DNA of 64,000 nt. Origin: Beijerinckia mobilis. GTDB taxonomy: Bacteria > Pseudomonadota > Alphaproteobacteria > Rhizobiales > Beijerinckiaceae. This document shows, in pieces, positions 8,071-21,006 of this stretch (its first letter is position 1; each line of letters opens with the position of its first letter). The translations under genes were made by a program, and so were the position numbers. Under the pieces are notes generated by a model. That model saw only the letters and a list, made by a program, of their open reading frames with translations. It did no database searches and was not told where the DNA came from. The stretch lies in contig NZ_JQJH01000001.1 of assembly GCF_000745425.1 (NCBI RefSeq), forward strand, positions 310,001-374,000, written 5' to 3'.

Positions 8071-8940
8071 ATGATCGGCAGACTTTTGCTGCGCGGAATG
8101 GTTGTCGGCCTTTTCGCCGGTCTCCTGGCTTTCGGCTTCGCGAAGCTCTTCGGCGAACCCGAGATCAACAACGCCATAGCCTTCGAAACGCGGATGGAAG
8201 CCCAGGAACATGGCGAAGAAAACGGCCAGGAACATAGCCATGCGCATAGCCATCTGCATGGCGAGGAAGCGCACCACACGCATGATCACGCCACGCATGA
8301 TCATTCCGCAAGCGCGGAGACCTCAAGCCCCGAAATGATGCCGGAACCTGAGGCGATCTCGCGTGCGACGCAGGCGGGTCTTGGACTTCTCACCGGCATG
8401 ACCGTCTATGGCGCGGCGATGGGCGGGCTCTTCGCTATCGGCTTCGCCTGCATGCAGGGGCGCGCCAATGGCTATGGCGCACGGACCAATTCGGCGCTCC
8501 TCGCTCTCTGCGCTTTCACCGCGTTGGTGCTCATCCCTTTCCTGAAATATCCGGCCAACCCGCCCGCCGTGGGCCAAGCGGAGTCGATTGGTCTGAGAAC
8601 GGCCTGGTTTTTCATCATGCTGGCGCTTTCCATCGGGGTGCTTCTGGCGGCGATTGCCCTGGCGCGCTGGCTTTCTACCCGCTATAGACTTTGGAACGCC
8701 CTGCTCATCGGCGGCTCTTTCTATTGCCTGGCGGTGGGGCTTCTCTATCAGCTATTGCCAAGCTTCCATGAAGTACCGCCGGGCTTCGATGCCGATCTTC
8801 TGTGGCGTTTCCGCCTGGCCTCGCTCGGCATACAGGCCATTTTCTGGACAACGATCGGCCTGGTGTTTGGTCCTCTCGCGGAACAGGTTTGGGAGCAGCA
8901 AACAGGCTCAATGCCACAATTCCGGCCGCGCAAGCCTTGA
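8071..8940 (+). CDS. cbtA: CbtA-type cobalt permease with a histidine-rich loop
   Basis: This 289-aa inner-membrane protein has about five or six helices, beginning LLLRGMVVGLFAGLLAFGFA and ending with a helix near residue 265. Between helices 1 and 2 lies a loop with about a dozen histidines (HSHAHSHLHGEE, then HHTHDHATHDHS), expected to bind cobalt before transport. The family (CbtA, predicted cobalt transporter) is a known regulon partner of cobalamin riboswitches. The gap of 151 bp after cbtB carries a GC-rich hairpin-like sequence but no gene; both genes are probably in one transcript under the riboswitch. Confidence 0.9.
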   Translation: MIGRLLLRGMVVGLFAGLLAFGFAKLFGEPEINNAIAFETRMEAQEHGEENGQEHSHAHSHLHGEEAHHTHDHATHDHSASAETSSPEMMPEPEAISRATQAGLGLLTGMTVYGAAMGGLFAIGFACMQGRANGYGARTNSALLALCAFTALVLIPFLKYPANPPAVGQAESIGLRTAWFFIMLALSIGVLLAAIALARWLSTRYRLWNALLIGGSFYCLAVGLLYQLLPSFHEVPPGFDADLLWRFRLASLGIQAIFWTTIGLVFGPLAEQVWEQQTGSMPQFRPRKP

Positions 8941-9229
8941 AGATAGAGGACATTCTTCTCAGATTGTGGCAAGGCAACAGAGCGGATTAGCGCCACGCAT
9001 TCCGGTCTGATGAACCGGATCCAGCGAGATGTTTCCGGCACGATGTCCGCCAGTAGGAATGCTTTGAGAGGAATGCTTTCAAGGGCCAGGTTTCGGGTTT
9101 ATCCCTTGGGGCAATTTCCTTGAGGTAATTGTCTCGCAAGCGATTTTGCGCTCAAATCGCTTGTCGATATCGACCCGGCGAACGATTGTCGCGGCACCTG
9201 TCGAGAGCGACGATAGAAAGCCATTCTCC

Positions 9230-9697
9230 ATGCAAACCACGACCGCTACGCAAGACACGCCCCAAGAGGGCCATGATGCGGAACCGGCTCCGCGTCCTCT
9301 CGCGGAAGCGATGAAACGGGGCCTTCGCCTGCGCTGTCCCGCCTGCGGCATCGGCAAGATCTTCTATGCCTATCTCAAGGTGAATGATTATTGCCCGCAT
9401 TGTGGCGCGGCCTTCCATCACCATCGCGCCGATGATGCCCCGCCCTATGTGACCATCGTCATCGTCGCCCATGTGGTCGGCACCCTGATGGTGATCAACG
9501 AGACCTTCTGGCCGGATTCGCCGGTCTGGTTGCAGATGATGATCTGGCCGGTGCTGACCATCGTCCTGTCGCTCGCGTTACTACCGCCGATCAAGGGCGC
9601 GCTCATCGCCTATCAATGGGCCTTCCGGATGCATGGTTTCGAGAATCCGGCTACGGAAAAACGTCCCATCGAGACCGGCGAGCCCCTCACCCCCTAG
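9230..9697 (+). CDS. DUF983 family zinc-ribbon membrane protein
   Basis: This protein of about 155 aa carries a cytoplasmic zinc-ribbon formed by CPACG and CPHCG in the first third, with an RGLRLRCPACG lead-in typical of DUF983. Two membrane helices follow (about residues 80-100 and 105-125). The function of the family is unknown; in alphaproteobacteria it is often found near cytochrome oxidase or ribonuclease genes. The ATG at 9230 was chosen because the family starts a short distance before the zinc ribbon; an in-frame upstream start at 9146 is possible. The stop codon TAG is supplied by the first bases of the palindromic repeat that follows. Confidence 0.8.
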   Translation: MQTTTATQDTPQEGHDAEPAPRPLAEAMKRGLRLRCPACGIGKIFYAYLKVNDYCPHCGAAFHHHRADDAPPYVTIVIVAHVVGTLMVINETFWPDSPVWLQMMIWPVLTIVLSLALLPPIKGALIAYQWAFRMHGFENPATEKRPIETGEPLTP

Positions 9698-9798
9698 AGC
9701 GTTTCGGATATATCCGGAAACGCTTCACGAAAGAAAATTAGAGTATTTTCAAAATGATGGAATCGCGTAGCGATTCAACATTATCGGAAAATGCTCTA
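9695..9798 (+). repeat. Family A dispersed palindromic repeat, full copy
   Basis: This 104-bp element is bounded by TAGAGC and GCTCTA. Inside are a hairpin GCGTTTCGG-ATATAT-CCGGAAACGC, the sequence TTAGAGTATTTTC, a central hairpin GAATCGCGTAGCGATTC, and CGGAAAATGCTCTA. The copy at 37639 is the same over nearly its whole length. The first three bases are the TAG stop codon of the DUF983 gene. Confidence 0.9.
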
Positions 9799-9819
9799 GG
9801 ATCACGGCGAGACCCTCTG

Positions 9820-9932
9820 ATACCAAGTTTCAATAAAATGGTTCATTGAAACTTGCCCCGCGCGACGGCGGACGGCGGCTTTCCGCCGAACCTCCTTGAC
9901 CCCAACGTGTTGGGATCAAGGAGACTTGGTAT
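9820..9932. repeat. Family B nested palindrome
   Basis: The outer arms ATACCAAG (9820-9827) and CTTGGTAT (9925-9932) enclose three hairpins: CAAGTTTCAAT/ATTGAAACTTG with 11-bp arms, GGCGG/CCGCC, and CTCCTTGA-CCCAAC against GTTGGG-TCAAGGAG. Related pieces occur at 12612-12663 and 22476-22508. It follows directly after a family A element and precedes the MFS gene, so this 250-bp intergenic region is almost wholly repeat. Confidence 0.75.
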
Positions 9933-10090
9933 AAAAGAGCAATTTCCGCGGTAGATTTCCCGATAAGCACCTCCGCTGGACCTCTTTATTGGTCGCTCTC
10001 GGCAGCATCGTTCTTGCTCCGCGATTTGCTTTGATCCTGCCCGGCCGTGCACGGCCACTTGGGATTCCATCCGTTACGAGAAAACCGCGC

Positions 10091-11344
10091 TTGAAAGCCA
10101 CTTGTTCCACCAAGGCGGAGCCGGATGCCGTTTCCGGCGCGGCAGCACCCGCCTGTGCAAGCCAATCCGGCGACGAAATCGAAGCACGGTTTCTGCGCCG
10201 TCATGCCGCTTTTCTGGCGATCGGCGCCGCCATAGCCGCCATCTCCATCGTCGGCATTGGTCTTTCGCTCCTCATGAGCCTTATCGCGCTGCGTCTGAGC
10301 GCCCAGGGCTATTCGGCTCGGGCGATCGGCCTGCAATCCGCTGTCGCCGGCCTTGCAACTCTCGTAAGCGCGCCGCTGGCTCCGCTTCTCGCGCGCGCCT
10401 TCGGCCTTCGCCGCGTCCTCCTCGCCACGCTCGTCATCGGGGCGACGAGCCTCGGCCTTTTCGCCATCACCCAATCCTTCTGGATCTGGCTCGTCCTGCG
10501 CGCGATTTTCGGCGCAGTCCTGACGGTCCTGTTCGTGCTCAGCGAATATTGGATCAACATGCTCGCCCCGCCGCACCGGCGCGGCCTCATCATGGGCATC
10601 TATGCAACGACGATGGCGCTCGGTTTCGCCACCGGGCCGACCATCCTCGCCGTCACCGGCATCGAAGGTCTACTGCCATTCCTGGTCCCGATCGGCCTTT
10701 TCGCCGCGGCCGGTCTGCCAATCCTGTTCGGTACCAGCGCCGCGCCGCCGATGGCGGAGGAGGCCCGGCACGCCAAAATCACCACTTTTGTAAAGCGCGC
10801 ACCCGTTGCTTCCGTCACCGGCTTGCTGCATGGCGCGATCGAAATGGCGGCTCTCGGCCTGCTCCCGGTTTTCGCCTTACAAGCGGGTCTCGATTCCCTT
10901 TGGGGCGCGCGGCTCGTCGGCATTTTCGCGCTCGGCAACGTCCTGTTCCAGATCCCGCTCGGGCTTGCCTCCGACAGTTTCGAGCGGCGGCGGATGCTGC
11001 TCGCCATCAGCCTCGCGGGCCTCGCGACCACCCTGCTTCTGCCGCTCGCGGGCACTGACCGCCTCGGTCTCTTCTGCCTGCTCCTCGTCCTCTGCGGCGG
11101 CCTCTCGGGCAGCCTGTATCCAATCGGCCTCTCCTTGCTCGGATCGCAATATAAGGGCGCCGAACTTGCGAGCGCCAATGCCGCCTTCGTCGTCTTCTAT
11201 TCCGTCGGCATGCTGTCGGGACCACCGATCATCGGTTTCGGAATGGACCTTTATTCGCCAAACGGTTTTTTCCTGACGATCGGTGGTCTGTTCCTGATCT
11301 ACGCCTTGTTCATCGCCAATCGTCTCGCGCACGGGCAAGAATGA
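10091..11344 (+). CDS. MFS transporter, YcaD-like
   Basis: This is a 12-helix major facilitator of about 417 aa, probably an exporter. Visible landmarks: the first helix AAIAAISIVGIGLSLLMSLI, a loop 2-3 motif LARAFGLRRVLLATLVIG, the YATTMALGFATGPTIL region in helix 5, and a second half opening at about residue 215 after the long central loop. The arrangement resembles the YcaD/YfkF group; the substrate is unknown. No clear ribosome binding site exists. TTG 10091 is chosen as a compact start; TTG 9989 would add 34 Pro- and Arg-rich residues, part of which falls in repeat DNA. Confidence 0.8.
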   Translation: MKATCSTKAEPDAVSGAAAPACASQSGDEIEARFLRRHAAFLAIGAAIAAISIVGIGLSLLMSLIALRLSAQGYSARAIGLQSAVAGLATLVSAPLAPLLARAFGLRRVLLATLVIGATSLGLFAITQSFWIWLVLRAIFGAVLTVLFVLSEYWINMLAPPHRRGLIMGIYATTMALGFATGPTILAVTGIEGLLPFLVPIGLFAAAGLPILFGTSAAPPMAEEARHAKITTFVKRAPVASVTGLLHGAIEMAALGLLPVFALQAGLDSLWGARLVGIFALGNVLFQIPLGLASDSFERRRMLLAISLAGLATTLLLPLAGTDRLGLFCLLLVLCGGLSGSLYPIGLSLLGSQYKGAELASANAAFVVFYSVGMLSGPPIIGFGMDLYSPNGFFLTIGGLFLIYALFIANRLAHGQE

Positions 11345-11519
11345 ACCGGCTTGTAGCGGGAAACGCGCTCTCTTCTTGACAAGCGCGAAGCGATCCTTAT
11401 GGTCCGGCTTTCTCTTTTTTGCCGCCCGGGATCCGATCCGATCTTTCGTCTGATTCCCGGGCCGGGTTTAAGAAAACTGAAGCGGATGCGATCGGGCTCC
11501 GTCTCCGGAAGGATATCCA

Positions 11520-11687
11520 ATGGCCAAGGCCGCGATGATCAAGATCAAGCTCCTGTCCACGGCGGACACGGGCTATTTCTACGTCACCAAGAAGAATGCC
11601 CGCACCAAGACCGAGAAGCTTGCATTCAAGAAATATGATCCGGTCGTGCGCAAACACGTCGAGTTCAAAGAAACCAAGATCAAGTAA
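11520..11687 (+). CDS. rpmG: 50S ribosomal protein L33
   Basis: The 55-aa product begins [20 protein letters not shown] and contains [19 protein letters not shown], the standard bacterial L33 sequence for a form without zinc-binding cysteines. The ATG at 11520 follows a GGAAGGATATCC ribosome binding region. The stop codon at 11685 overlaps one arm of an inverted repeat (GTAAGC/GCTTAC) that ends near 11714, close to the end of the convergent recO gene. Confidence 0.97.
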   Translation: MAKAAMIKIKLLSTADTGYFYVTKKNARTKTEKLAFKKYDPVVRKHVEFKETKIK

Positions 11688-11710
11688 GCCTTTCTCTGGT
11701 AAACTCGCGC

Positions 11711-12463
11711 TTACATGGGTTCCGGCGTGCCGCGTGGATAGGTTCTATCCATTTCCCTGAGAAAGGCGGCGCGTGCCTCGGGCAAAACCTCGTTTTGCCC
11801 AGAGAAGAAATGACGCGCCAGAAAATGGCCCGTCAGGCTGAATCCCGCTTCGACCTCCGCGAAGGAAGGGACAAGCAACAATCGGCCATCCAGGAAGAAC
11901 GGCGGCAGAACCAGCAATCTGTCGCGCCAGGCTTCCCCCGCACGCGCGGAGACGGCGCGGCCCGATTTCGGCGAGACATAGATCAATTCCTGTGTCGCCC
12001 CCGTGAGCGCGCAGGCGGAAAGATCGAGCCCGAAACCGGCTTCCGCCAGAAAAGCCAGCTCGAACCGTGCGAGAAGGATCGGCGCAATTTCCGGTGCATC
12101 AATATGAGCGAGCAGCACGCTGAGCGTCTCGTAAAGCGCTGGATGCGGGTCGCGCTCCGGCAAAAGGCGCAAAAGAGCGGCAATGAGATTCATGCCGTGG
12201 AGCGCCAGCCGGCTGGCGAATAGCCGCGCCGTGCGCAGCACTGTGGGCTCGATGGCGAATGTGCCGAGTTGCGGATCGATCCGCGCGTGCCAGACGAGAT
12301 CGGCCTGATTGCCCACTTCAAGGAGCGGCCGCAACCGCCGGCTCTCGCCGCCACGCACCATGCCGAAATGCCGTCCATGGTCGCGGGTGAAAACCTCGAC
12401 AATCCGGCTTCTTTCGCCATAAGCACGGCCGCCGATAATCAGCCCCTCGTCCCGCCACTCCAT
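11711..12463 (-). CDS. recO: DNA repair protein RecO
   Basis: This 250-aa protein begins MEWRDEGLIIGGRAYGERS and shows the OB-fold start of RecO (IVEVFTRDHGRHFGMVRGGE), then the helical domain. RecO works with RecR to load RecA on SSB-coated single-stranded DNA in the RecF pathway. The zinc-binding cysteine cluster found in some RecO proteins is only partly visible (CALTGATQELIYVSPKSGRA), as in other alphaproteobacteria. The ATG at 12463 was chosen over an upstream in-frame start because the family starts there. It converges with rpmG. Confidence 0.93.
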   Translation of the reverse strand: MEWRDEGLIIGGRAYGERSRIVEVFTRDHGRHFGMVRGGESRRLRPLLEVGNQADLVWHARIDPQLGTFAIEPTVLRTARLFASRLALHGMNLIAALLRLLPERDPHPALYETLSVLLAHIDAPEIAPILLARFELAFLAEAGFGLDLSACALTGATQELIYVSPKSGRAVSARAGEAWRDRLLVLPPFFLDGRLLLVPSFAEVEAGFSLTGHFLARHFFSGQNEVLPEARAAFLREMDRTYPRGTPEPM

Positions 12464-12778
12464 GCCGCCATTCCATATTCTGGCCGTCGCTCGTGGATGA
12501 TCCGGACAGTACCCTCGAGATTGCTCCGATCGCTCTCGAAATGTGCCAGCCGTGAACGACGAATGCCAAGTCTCATTGCGGCTTGGCCTCGCGATGACAA
12601 GGAGGCTGCTTCCCGCCAAGTTTCCTTGATGCCCGCAGATTGGGATCAAGCAGATTGGGTATTCATAGCCGCCGCCTTCATGACATCGTGATCGACCGTT
12701 CCTGCCCCTGTTCCTGCGGCCCGTAAAGTACGATATTTTTCATCGAAAGCTGTTTTCGTCAACGAATGGAGACGCTGA
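12464..12778. other. Intergenic region between recO and the SpoIIAA-like gene
   Basis: This 315-bp divergent intergenic region carries promoters for two genes. It includes a partial family B repeat (12612-12663). No gene is supported. Confidence 0.6.
12612..12663. repeat. Partial family B palindrome
   Basis: The sequence reads CCCGCCAAGTTTCCTTGAT, then GCCC, a spacer, and TGGGATCAAG followed by CAGATTGGGTAT. It lines up with the right half of the full element at 9820-9932, including the CCTTGA/TCAAG arms and the closing TTGG-TAT. Some arm bases have drifted. Confidence 0.55.
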
Positions 12779-13141
12779 ATGCTTACGCTGGTTCCAGGCA
12801 TGCCCGACGATGTCATTGCCATCAGTGCCGAAGGACGGATCACCGGACAGGATTACGATCAGGTCCTCATTCCTGCCGTCGATCAGGCTTTCGCGCGGCA
12901 CAAGAATGTGAAGCTTTATTACGAAGTCGGCGAGACCTTCACCGGTTTTGATATGAACGCCGCGTTCAAGGATTGCCGTGTCGGTTTCAGTCATTGGTGG
13001 CACTGGAAACGGATCGCCCTCGTCACCGATCTTCACTGGCTCAAGACGACGGCGCAATTCTTCACCGCCTTCATGCCGGGCCAAACGCGGATTTTTCCAA
13101 CAGCGCAGCGCGAGGCAGCCAAGACCTGGATCGCATCCTGA
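12779..13141 (+). CDS. SpoIIAA-like STAS-family protein
   Basis: This 120-aa protein matches the SpoIIAA-like (STAS/SEC14) group: MLTLVPGMPDDVIAISAEGR opens the first strands, followed by the typical helix KLYYEVGETFTGF and the closing FMPGQTRIFPTAQREAAKTW. The group is common in proteobacteria and has no established function; lipid binding has been suggested from the fold. It is a single gene with no partner kinase or phosphatase nearby, so an anti-sigma antagonist role is not supported. The ATG at 12779 is the first start of the frame. Confidence 0.8.
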   Translation: MLTLVPGMPDDVIAISAEGRITGQDYDQVLIPAVDQAFARHKNVKLYYEVGETFTGFDMNAAFKDCRVGFSHWWHWKRIALVTDLHWLKTTAQFFTAFMPGQTRIFPTAQREAAKTWIAS

Positions 13142-13166
13142 ACGGAGACCGGTCACGAAACTCTGG

Positions 13167-14141
13167 TCAGGGCACCAAAACTGTTGCGCCGCTGGTCTCC
13201 CGCGCTTCCAAAGCCTTATGCATGTTCGCCGCGTCGGCGAGCGGCGCGATCTGGTTCACCGCGATCTCGACCGATCCGTCCTCGACGACCTCGAACAATT
13301 CCTTTGCCATTTTCGCATAGCGTTTGGGCTTAGTCGTATAGGCATTCAGGGTCGGGCGTGTCGCGAACAGAGACCCTTTGCTGGCGAGAAGGCCGATATC
13401 GAAAGCCTCGATCGGTCCAGAGGCCGAACCGAAACTGACGAACAGTCCGAACGGCTTCAAACAATCGAGCGAGGCCGGAAAGGTCGCTTTGCCGACGCCA
13501 TCATAAACGACGTCGCAGAGTTTGCCCTTGGTAATTTCATAGACACGCTCGGCGAAATTCTCCTCGCGATAATGGATCACATCCGAGGCGCCGGCCTTGA
13601 ATGCCAACCGCGCCTTGGCTTCTGAACCGACGGTGGCGATGACATGCGCCCCGAGAGATCGCGCCCATTGGCACAGGATGAGGCCAACGCCACCCGCCGC
13701 CGCATGGACCAGAAGTCTGTGCCCTTTCTTTACCTTGAAGGTCTGGCGCAGCAGATATTGCGCCGTGAGGCCCTTCAGCATCATCGCCGCCGCCGTATCG
13801 TAGGAAATGGATTTTGGCAGAGACACAAGACGGTCTGCGGCGACGATCCGCTCCTCGGCATAGCCGCCGAGCGGCGCCACATAGGCAACACGGTCTCCAG
13901 CCTTCCAGCCCTTCACGCCCGGTCCCACGGCGGCGATCTCGCCGGCTGCTTCATGACCCGGAATGAAGGGCATATGCGGGGCCTTGTAGAGGCCGCTGCG
14001 GAAATAAGTATCGATGAAATTCACGCCAATGGCGCGATTGCGTACAAGCACTTCGCCCTCGCCCGGCGGCGCCAGCGTAATCTCATCGAGCCTCAAAACC
14101 TCGGGACCGCCGAGCTCATGCACGCATATGGCTTTGGTCAT
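13167..14141 (-). CDS. qor: NADPH:quinone oxidoreductase, zeta-crystallin type
   Basis: This 324-aa medium-chain dehydrogenase lacks the zinc ligands of alcohol dehydrogenases and matches quinone oxidoreductase 1. Seen: RAIGVNFIDTYFRSGLY at the substrate pocket, PGHEAAGEI, the NADPH-binding HAAAGGVGLILCQWA, and the DVVYDGVGKATF segment. It reduces quinones by one electron with NADPH. The ATG at 14141 has a good GGAGG ribosome binding site; an upstream in-frame extension of 16 residues is unlikely. It lies 55 bp downstream of the threonine aldolase gene on the same strand, so the two may share a transcript. Confidence 0.92.
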   Translation of the reverse strand: MTKAICVHELGGPEVLRLDEITLAPPGEGEVLVRNRAIGVNFIDTYFRSGLYKAPHMPFIPGHEAAGEIAAVGPGVKGWKAGDRVAYVAPLGGYAEERIVAADRLVSLPKSISYDTAAAMMLKGLTAQYLLRQTFKVKKGHRLLVHAAAGGVGLILCQWARSLGAHVIATVGSEAKARLAFKAGASDVIHYREENFAERVYEITKGKLCDVVYDGVGKATFPASLDCLKPFGLFVSFGSASGPIEAFDIGLLASKGSLFATRPTLNAYTTKPKRYAKMAKELFEVVEDGSVEIAVNQIAPLADAANMHKALEARETSGATVLVP

Positions 14142-14196
14142 GCTCTTGCCTCCGGAAAGATAAGAGGATGGAAAGACGCTGGGGAGCAATCCCCAT

Positions 14197-15273
14197 TCAC
14201 GCCGCCGCCGCCGCGACGGCGAGAAACCGGTCGATCGTGACTTCCTTCGTCGCGAAGGAAGTCACGAGCCGGACGAGACTTTCCCCCGGTCCGGGCTTGG
14301 CGCCAGTCCCTGTCCCCACCGGCCAGACCGCAGGCATCTCCCATGCGTAATAATGCGCACCGGCTTTGCGCAAATGCGTGTCGACCTTTTCAGGCAGAAT
14401 GACGAAAATCTCATTCGCTTCACAGGGCCAGGCGAGACGCAAGCCGTCGATGGCGGCAATCCCTTTGGCAAGCCGATGTGCCTGCGCATTGGCCTTGCGG
14501 GCGAGATCCAGCCAATGGCCTTCCTGAAGATAAGCCACCATCTGCGCGCCGAGCATCCGGCTTTTCGAGAGTGTATGTCCGGCGCGCTTGCGACGATAGA
14601 CGAAATCACGCGCCCGTTCAGGATCGAAGAACAGAACCGCTTCGCAAGCGAGCGCGCCATTCTTGGTCGCGCCGAAGGAGAGGACATCGATGCCCGCCTT
14701 CCAGCTCATCTCGGCAGGTGTCGCGCCAAGCGCCACGAGCGCATTGGCAAAACGAGCGCCATCCATATGGACCGGCAAGCCTGCCTCATGCGCTCTATCG
14801 CTCAAAGCCCTGAGCTCCGCGAGACTGTAGAGCGTGCCGGATTCCGTCACCTGCGACAAGGAGAGCGCCGCCGGCTGCACCTGCCGCACGGGACCCCTTG
14901 GAAAATTCTCAAGCCGCGCCGCGAAAGCCTCCGGCGTCAGCTTGCCGAAGGCGCCCTCGATGCCGACCAGCTTCGCGCCGCCGGTCGCCATTTCCGGCGC
15001 ACCGCATTCATCGGCGATGACATGAGCTTCCGCATGGCAGAAGACCGCACCCCAGGGCGGGCATAAAGCGGAAAGCGCCAGCGCATTCGCGGCCGTGCCG
15101 GTCGTCACCAGAAAACAGACGAGATCATGCTCGAAAATCTCAGCAAGCCGGCGTTCGGCTTCACGGCTCCAGCCATCGGCGCCATAAGGTGTTGCCGGCC
15201 CCTCATTGGCGCCGATCAGCGCCTCGAGTATTGGGCGGCTTGCTCCGGCAATGTTATCGCTCGAGAAATCCAT
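14197..15273 (-). CDS. ltaE: Low-specificity L-threonine aldolase
   Basis: This 358-aa PLP enzyme of the beta-eliminating lyase family cleaves L-threonine or L-allo-threonine to glycine and acetaldehyde. Visible motifs: MDFSSDNIAGASRPILEAL at the start, VTTGTAANALAL, HAEAHVIADECGAPE, VHMDGARFANAL, and the PLP lysine in LSFGATKNGAL. The ATG at 15273 gives the family N-terminus; the frame is open further upstream, but those residues do not fit. The C-terminus overlaps no neighbour. Confidence 0.92.
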   Translation of the reverse strand: MDFSSDNIAGASRPILEALIGANEGPATPYGADGWSREAERRLAEIFEHDLVCFLVTTGTAANALALSALCPPWGAVFCHAEAHVIADECGAPEMATGGAKLVGIEGAFGKLTPEAFAARLENFPRGPVRQVQPAALSLSQVTESGTLYSLAELRALSDRAHEAGLPVHMDGARFANALVALGATPAEMSWKAGIDVLSFGATKNGALACEAVLFFDPERARDFVYRRKRAGHTLSKSRMLGAQMVAYLQEGHWLDLARKANAQAHRLAKGIAAIDGLRLAWPCEANEIFVILPEKVDTHLRKAGAHYYAWEMPAVWPVGTGTGAKPGPGESLVRLVTSFATKEVTIDRFLAVAAAAA

Positions 15274-15903
15274 GCTGCCATTGCCTCCGCCTGCGCATTC
15301 CCCGGGCAGGAATGGGTGGCCACCCAGCCCGAAATTCAGCAACGCCATCCTTTCACTGGCTCGCACGGTGAGTCCAGTCCGTAGTCAAGCGCGTCTCTGA
15401 GATGTGCAGCCTATATAGCAATGCGCCCGGATCAGCCAAAGAGTGGTGAGCGAGGTTCGTTGCCTTTCGGTATTCTGGAAGAGCTATCACCGCTCTCATT
15501 TCCCTCAGCACCTGGAAATCTTGCCTGAAAACCGTCTGGACAAATGAAAATTGGCCGAAAATATGTAATTCCGGCTCGGGATTTCTCGAAATACGCTTGT
15601 CTTGCCATAATAAATCTGCAATGTTCGCGTGCCGTGAGAGGAGAGCGCTCCGGAACCGTGAGCCTCCTGTTCCCCGGCCGATGATCGGTCCAGACGATTC
15701 TTGCCAAGATCATTCCGCAAGAGAACCATCCGATGAACCGCCATTGGATGCCTTGTGGTTGCCTGCTTTCCAGTGCTGCGCACCTGCAAAGAGAGAGAGC
15801 CGTTCGCGCATGAGTCTTCGTCGATGAGTCGATGGATTAAAGCTTGAAGGTTTTCTGGAAGCCGCCCTTTCAGAGGTTTCCGGGATCCACCACTCCCGAT
15901 CCG

Positions 15904-15926
15904 AGGCAAACCATTGTGGTTTGCCT
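15904..15926. repeat. Perfect inverted repeat upstream of gltB
   Basis: The arms AGGCAAACCA and TGGTTTGCCT are exact complements separated by TTG. The 23-bp element lies 200 bp upstream of gltB. It is too isolated from a gene end to be an obvious terminator and could be an operator or a small hairpin in a long leader. Confidence 0.7.
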
Positions 15927-15970
15927 GTCCTCAGACATCGTAAACGTCAAAGTGGGTAAGCGTCACAATG

Positions 15971-16015
15971 GCTCTGGCCGGAAATGCTCTGGCCGAAGCT
16001 ACTCTGGTCGAAGAC
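15971..16015. repeat. Short tandem repeat, three 15-bp units upstream of gltB
   Basis: Units GCTCTGGCCGGAAAT, GCTCTGGCCGAAGCT and ACTCTGGTCGAAGAC follow one another with no gap. The last unit ends 110 bp before the gltB start. Similar 14-15-bp tandem repeats are found at 7213, 49285 and 55721. Confidence 0.85.
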
Positions 16016-16125
16016 GTCTTGGGAGGCCGATCATTGGGTGATATCGCTAAGCGATACGGCCTGCGGCGGTCTCCGGAAGGCCTCTTCTTTCATGTTCATT
16101 CTCTGCTGCTCGGATAAACGTCCCC

Positions 16126-20787
<4,662 letters not shown>

Positions 20788-21006
20788 TCGCGGAAAAGCG
20801 TCCCGGCTCAACACGGAACATCGCGTCAAATCCCCATGGATCGCGCTTTGTCGCGACCCATGGTTTCAAATCATGATTTCCCTTCGCGCCGATTTGTTTT
20901 AGAGCAAATCCAAGTGTCCCGCCGGCCCTGCCGGACGGGCATGAAGGCGTGCCTGCGGCAATAAGGCCGCGATCGGGCTAGAGCCCGGCTATGATGGACG
21001 GATAGG

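Larger units (their letters stand above)
15274..16125. other. 852-bp region upstream of gltB
   Basis: No gene is supported here, although short frames exist on both strands. The region contains a perfect inverted repeat (15904-15926) and a three-copy 15-bp tandem repeat (15971-16015), both listed separately. The gltB promoter must lie here but no nitrogen-regulated (NtrC or sigma-54) site could be recognised with confidence. Confidence 0.6.
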
